Positions 4,997-5,707 of a stretch of 5,707 nucleotides of DNA are shown here, piece after piece. A program made the position numbers and the translations under genes. Below the pieces are notes generated by a model. That model saw nothing but the letters and a program-made list of their open reading frames with translations. It was not told the origin of the DNA and searched no databases. Source of the DNA: JBAROU01 sp049642385 (GTDB lineage: Bacteria > Chloroflexota > Dehalococcoidia > DSTF01 > RBG-16-68-14); NCBI GenBank assembly GCA_049642385.1, contig JBAROU010000224.1:1-5707 (forward strand), written 5' to 3'. The first letter of the stretch is position 1; the number at the start of each line of letters is the position of its first letter.

Positions 4997-5707
4997 ATGG
5001 CCGAATACGACGTTATCATTCGAAATGGACACGTTATCGACGGCACAGGGGCGCCGGCGCGCAAGGCTGACGTTGCCATCGCAGCCGGACGCATCGCGGC
5101 CGTGGGCACGATCGATGGCAACGCCGGACGTGTGATCGACGCGTCGGGGCGGGTGGTAACACCAGGCTTCATCGACGTGCATTCGCACGATGACATAGCG
5201 CTGCTGAACGGCCCCGGCCTCGATTTCAAAGTGGCGCAGGGTGTGACGACGGTGGTCTGCGGCAATTGCGGCGCCGGCGCCGCGCCCGCGAACGAGCGCT
5301 TCCAGGACTTCTACGCGCGTGGCGTCGAAGGGATTCTCGGGCCGGTGCGCGAGTTCTCGTGGCGTTCGTGCGGCGAGTTCTACGACACGGTGCGCGCGGC
5401 CAACCCTTCGGTCAACGCGGCGTTCCTGGTGCCGCACGGCGTGCTGCGCGTCGCATCGATGGGTTGGCAACGGCGCGCGCCGACTGCTGACGAACTCGCG
5501 ACGATGAAGGAGCACCTCGCGGAGGGCATGGCGAGCGGCGCTGTCGGTCTGTCGACCGGGCTGATCTACCGGCCGGGGACCTACGCCGAGACCGACGAGC
5601 TGATCGAATTGACGAAGGTCGTCGCGGAACACGGCGGGATCTACGTGAGCCACATCCGCGACGAAGGAGCGCACCTGCTCGACGCAGTGCGCGAGGCGAT
5701 CCGGATC
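4997..5707 (+). CDS. N-acyl-D-amino-acid deacylase family amidohydrolase, 3'-truncated by window edge
   Basis: I translated this frame directly; it stays open for 237 codons to the window end. The family (D-aminoacylase-like amidohydrolases) removes the acyl group from N-acyl-D-amino acids, and some relatives act on dihydropyrimidine-like substrates. The N-terminus MAEYDVIIRNGHVIDGTGAP then VVTPGFIDVHSHDD is the typical beta-sandwich to TIM-barrel entry, with H62 and H64 as the HxH metal pair. VTTVVCGNCGAG places C91 at the position of the zinc-bridging cysteine of characterised D-aminoacylase. GAVGLSTGLIYRPGTYAETDE (181-201) is a strong family signature, and YVSHIRDE gives H219 as a further metal ligand. 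The second histidine and the catalytic aspartate would lie beyond the window, as would about half the usual 480-540 residues. The gene diverges from the binding-protein gene with 80 bp between their starts. Subfamily and substrate remain open. Confidence 0.9.
   Translation, partial: MAEYDVIIRNGHVIDGTGAPARKADVAIAAGRIAAVGTIDGNAGRVIDASGRVVTPGFIDVHSHDDIALLNGPGLDFKVAQGVTTVVCGNCGAGAAPANERFQDFYARGVEGILGPVREFSWRSCGEFYDTVRAANPSVNAAFLVPHGVLRVASMGWQRRAPTADELATMKEHLAEGMASGAVGLSTGLIYRPGTYAETDELIELTKVVAEHGGIYVSHIRDEGAHLLDAVREAIRI

Noticed and set aside
4949..5674. 241-codon minus-strand open frame at the right end
   Set aside because: The plus strand here encodes the amidohydrolase with HxH, GNCG and GLSTG motifs; the minus frame is an Arg/His-rich shadow.

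Overview
The window is GC-rich (roughly two-thirds G+C by eye, not counted) and reads as an ordinary bacterial chromosome segment. There are no tRNA or rRNA genes, insertion sequences, phage genes, CRISPR arrays or known defence genes. Six genes are seen, two of them cut by the window edges. The closest overall fit I can offer is a Chloroflexota-like (Dehalococcoidia or Thermomicrobia type) or other high-GC bacterium. This rests on gene content, a bL25 of the CTC type with an acidic tail, and TANNNT boxes placed just before start codons. It is an inference, not a measured classification.

Left part, plus strand: the 3' portion of a SAM hydroxide adenosyltransferase (DUF62) gene, then a DinB/YfiT-fold small protein with a strong Shine-Dalgarno, then fmt (methionyl-tRNA formyltransferase). 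A perfect 9-bp inverted repeat lies right after the fmt stop, between the convergent fmt and rplY genes, and probably ends transcription from both sides.

Right part, minus strand, in transcription order: a UgpB-like lipoprotein solute-binding protein, a small unrecognised protein built of about five 15-residue repeats plus a C-terminal hydrophobic segment, and rplY (50S protein bL25/CTC). The small protein and rplY are 33 bp apart and probably co-transcribed. The binding-protein gene has no permease or ATPase genes beside it here.

Far right, plus strand, diverging from the binding-protein gene: the first 237 codons of an N-acyl-D-amino-acid deacylase-type amidohydrolase. It runs off the window and is therefore easily missed. 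The short divergent intergenic region carries a -10-like hexamer facing each way, each ending 7 to 9 nt before a start codon. A similar box precedes fmt. This suggests leaderless transcripts for three of the six genes, and it shifts the preferred start of the binding protein 12 codons downstream of its longest frame.

No clear new multi-gene system is present. The most unusual item is the 15-residue-repeat membrane protein next to rplY.
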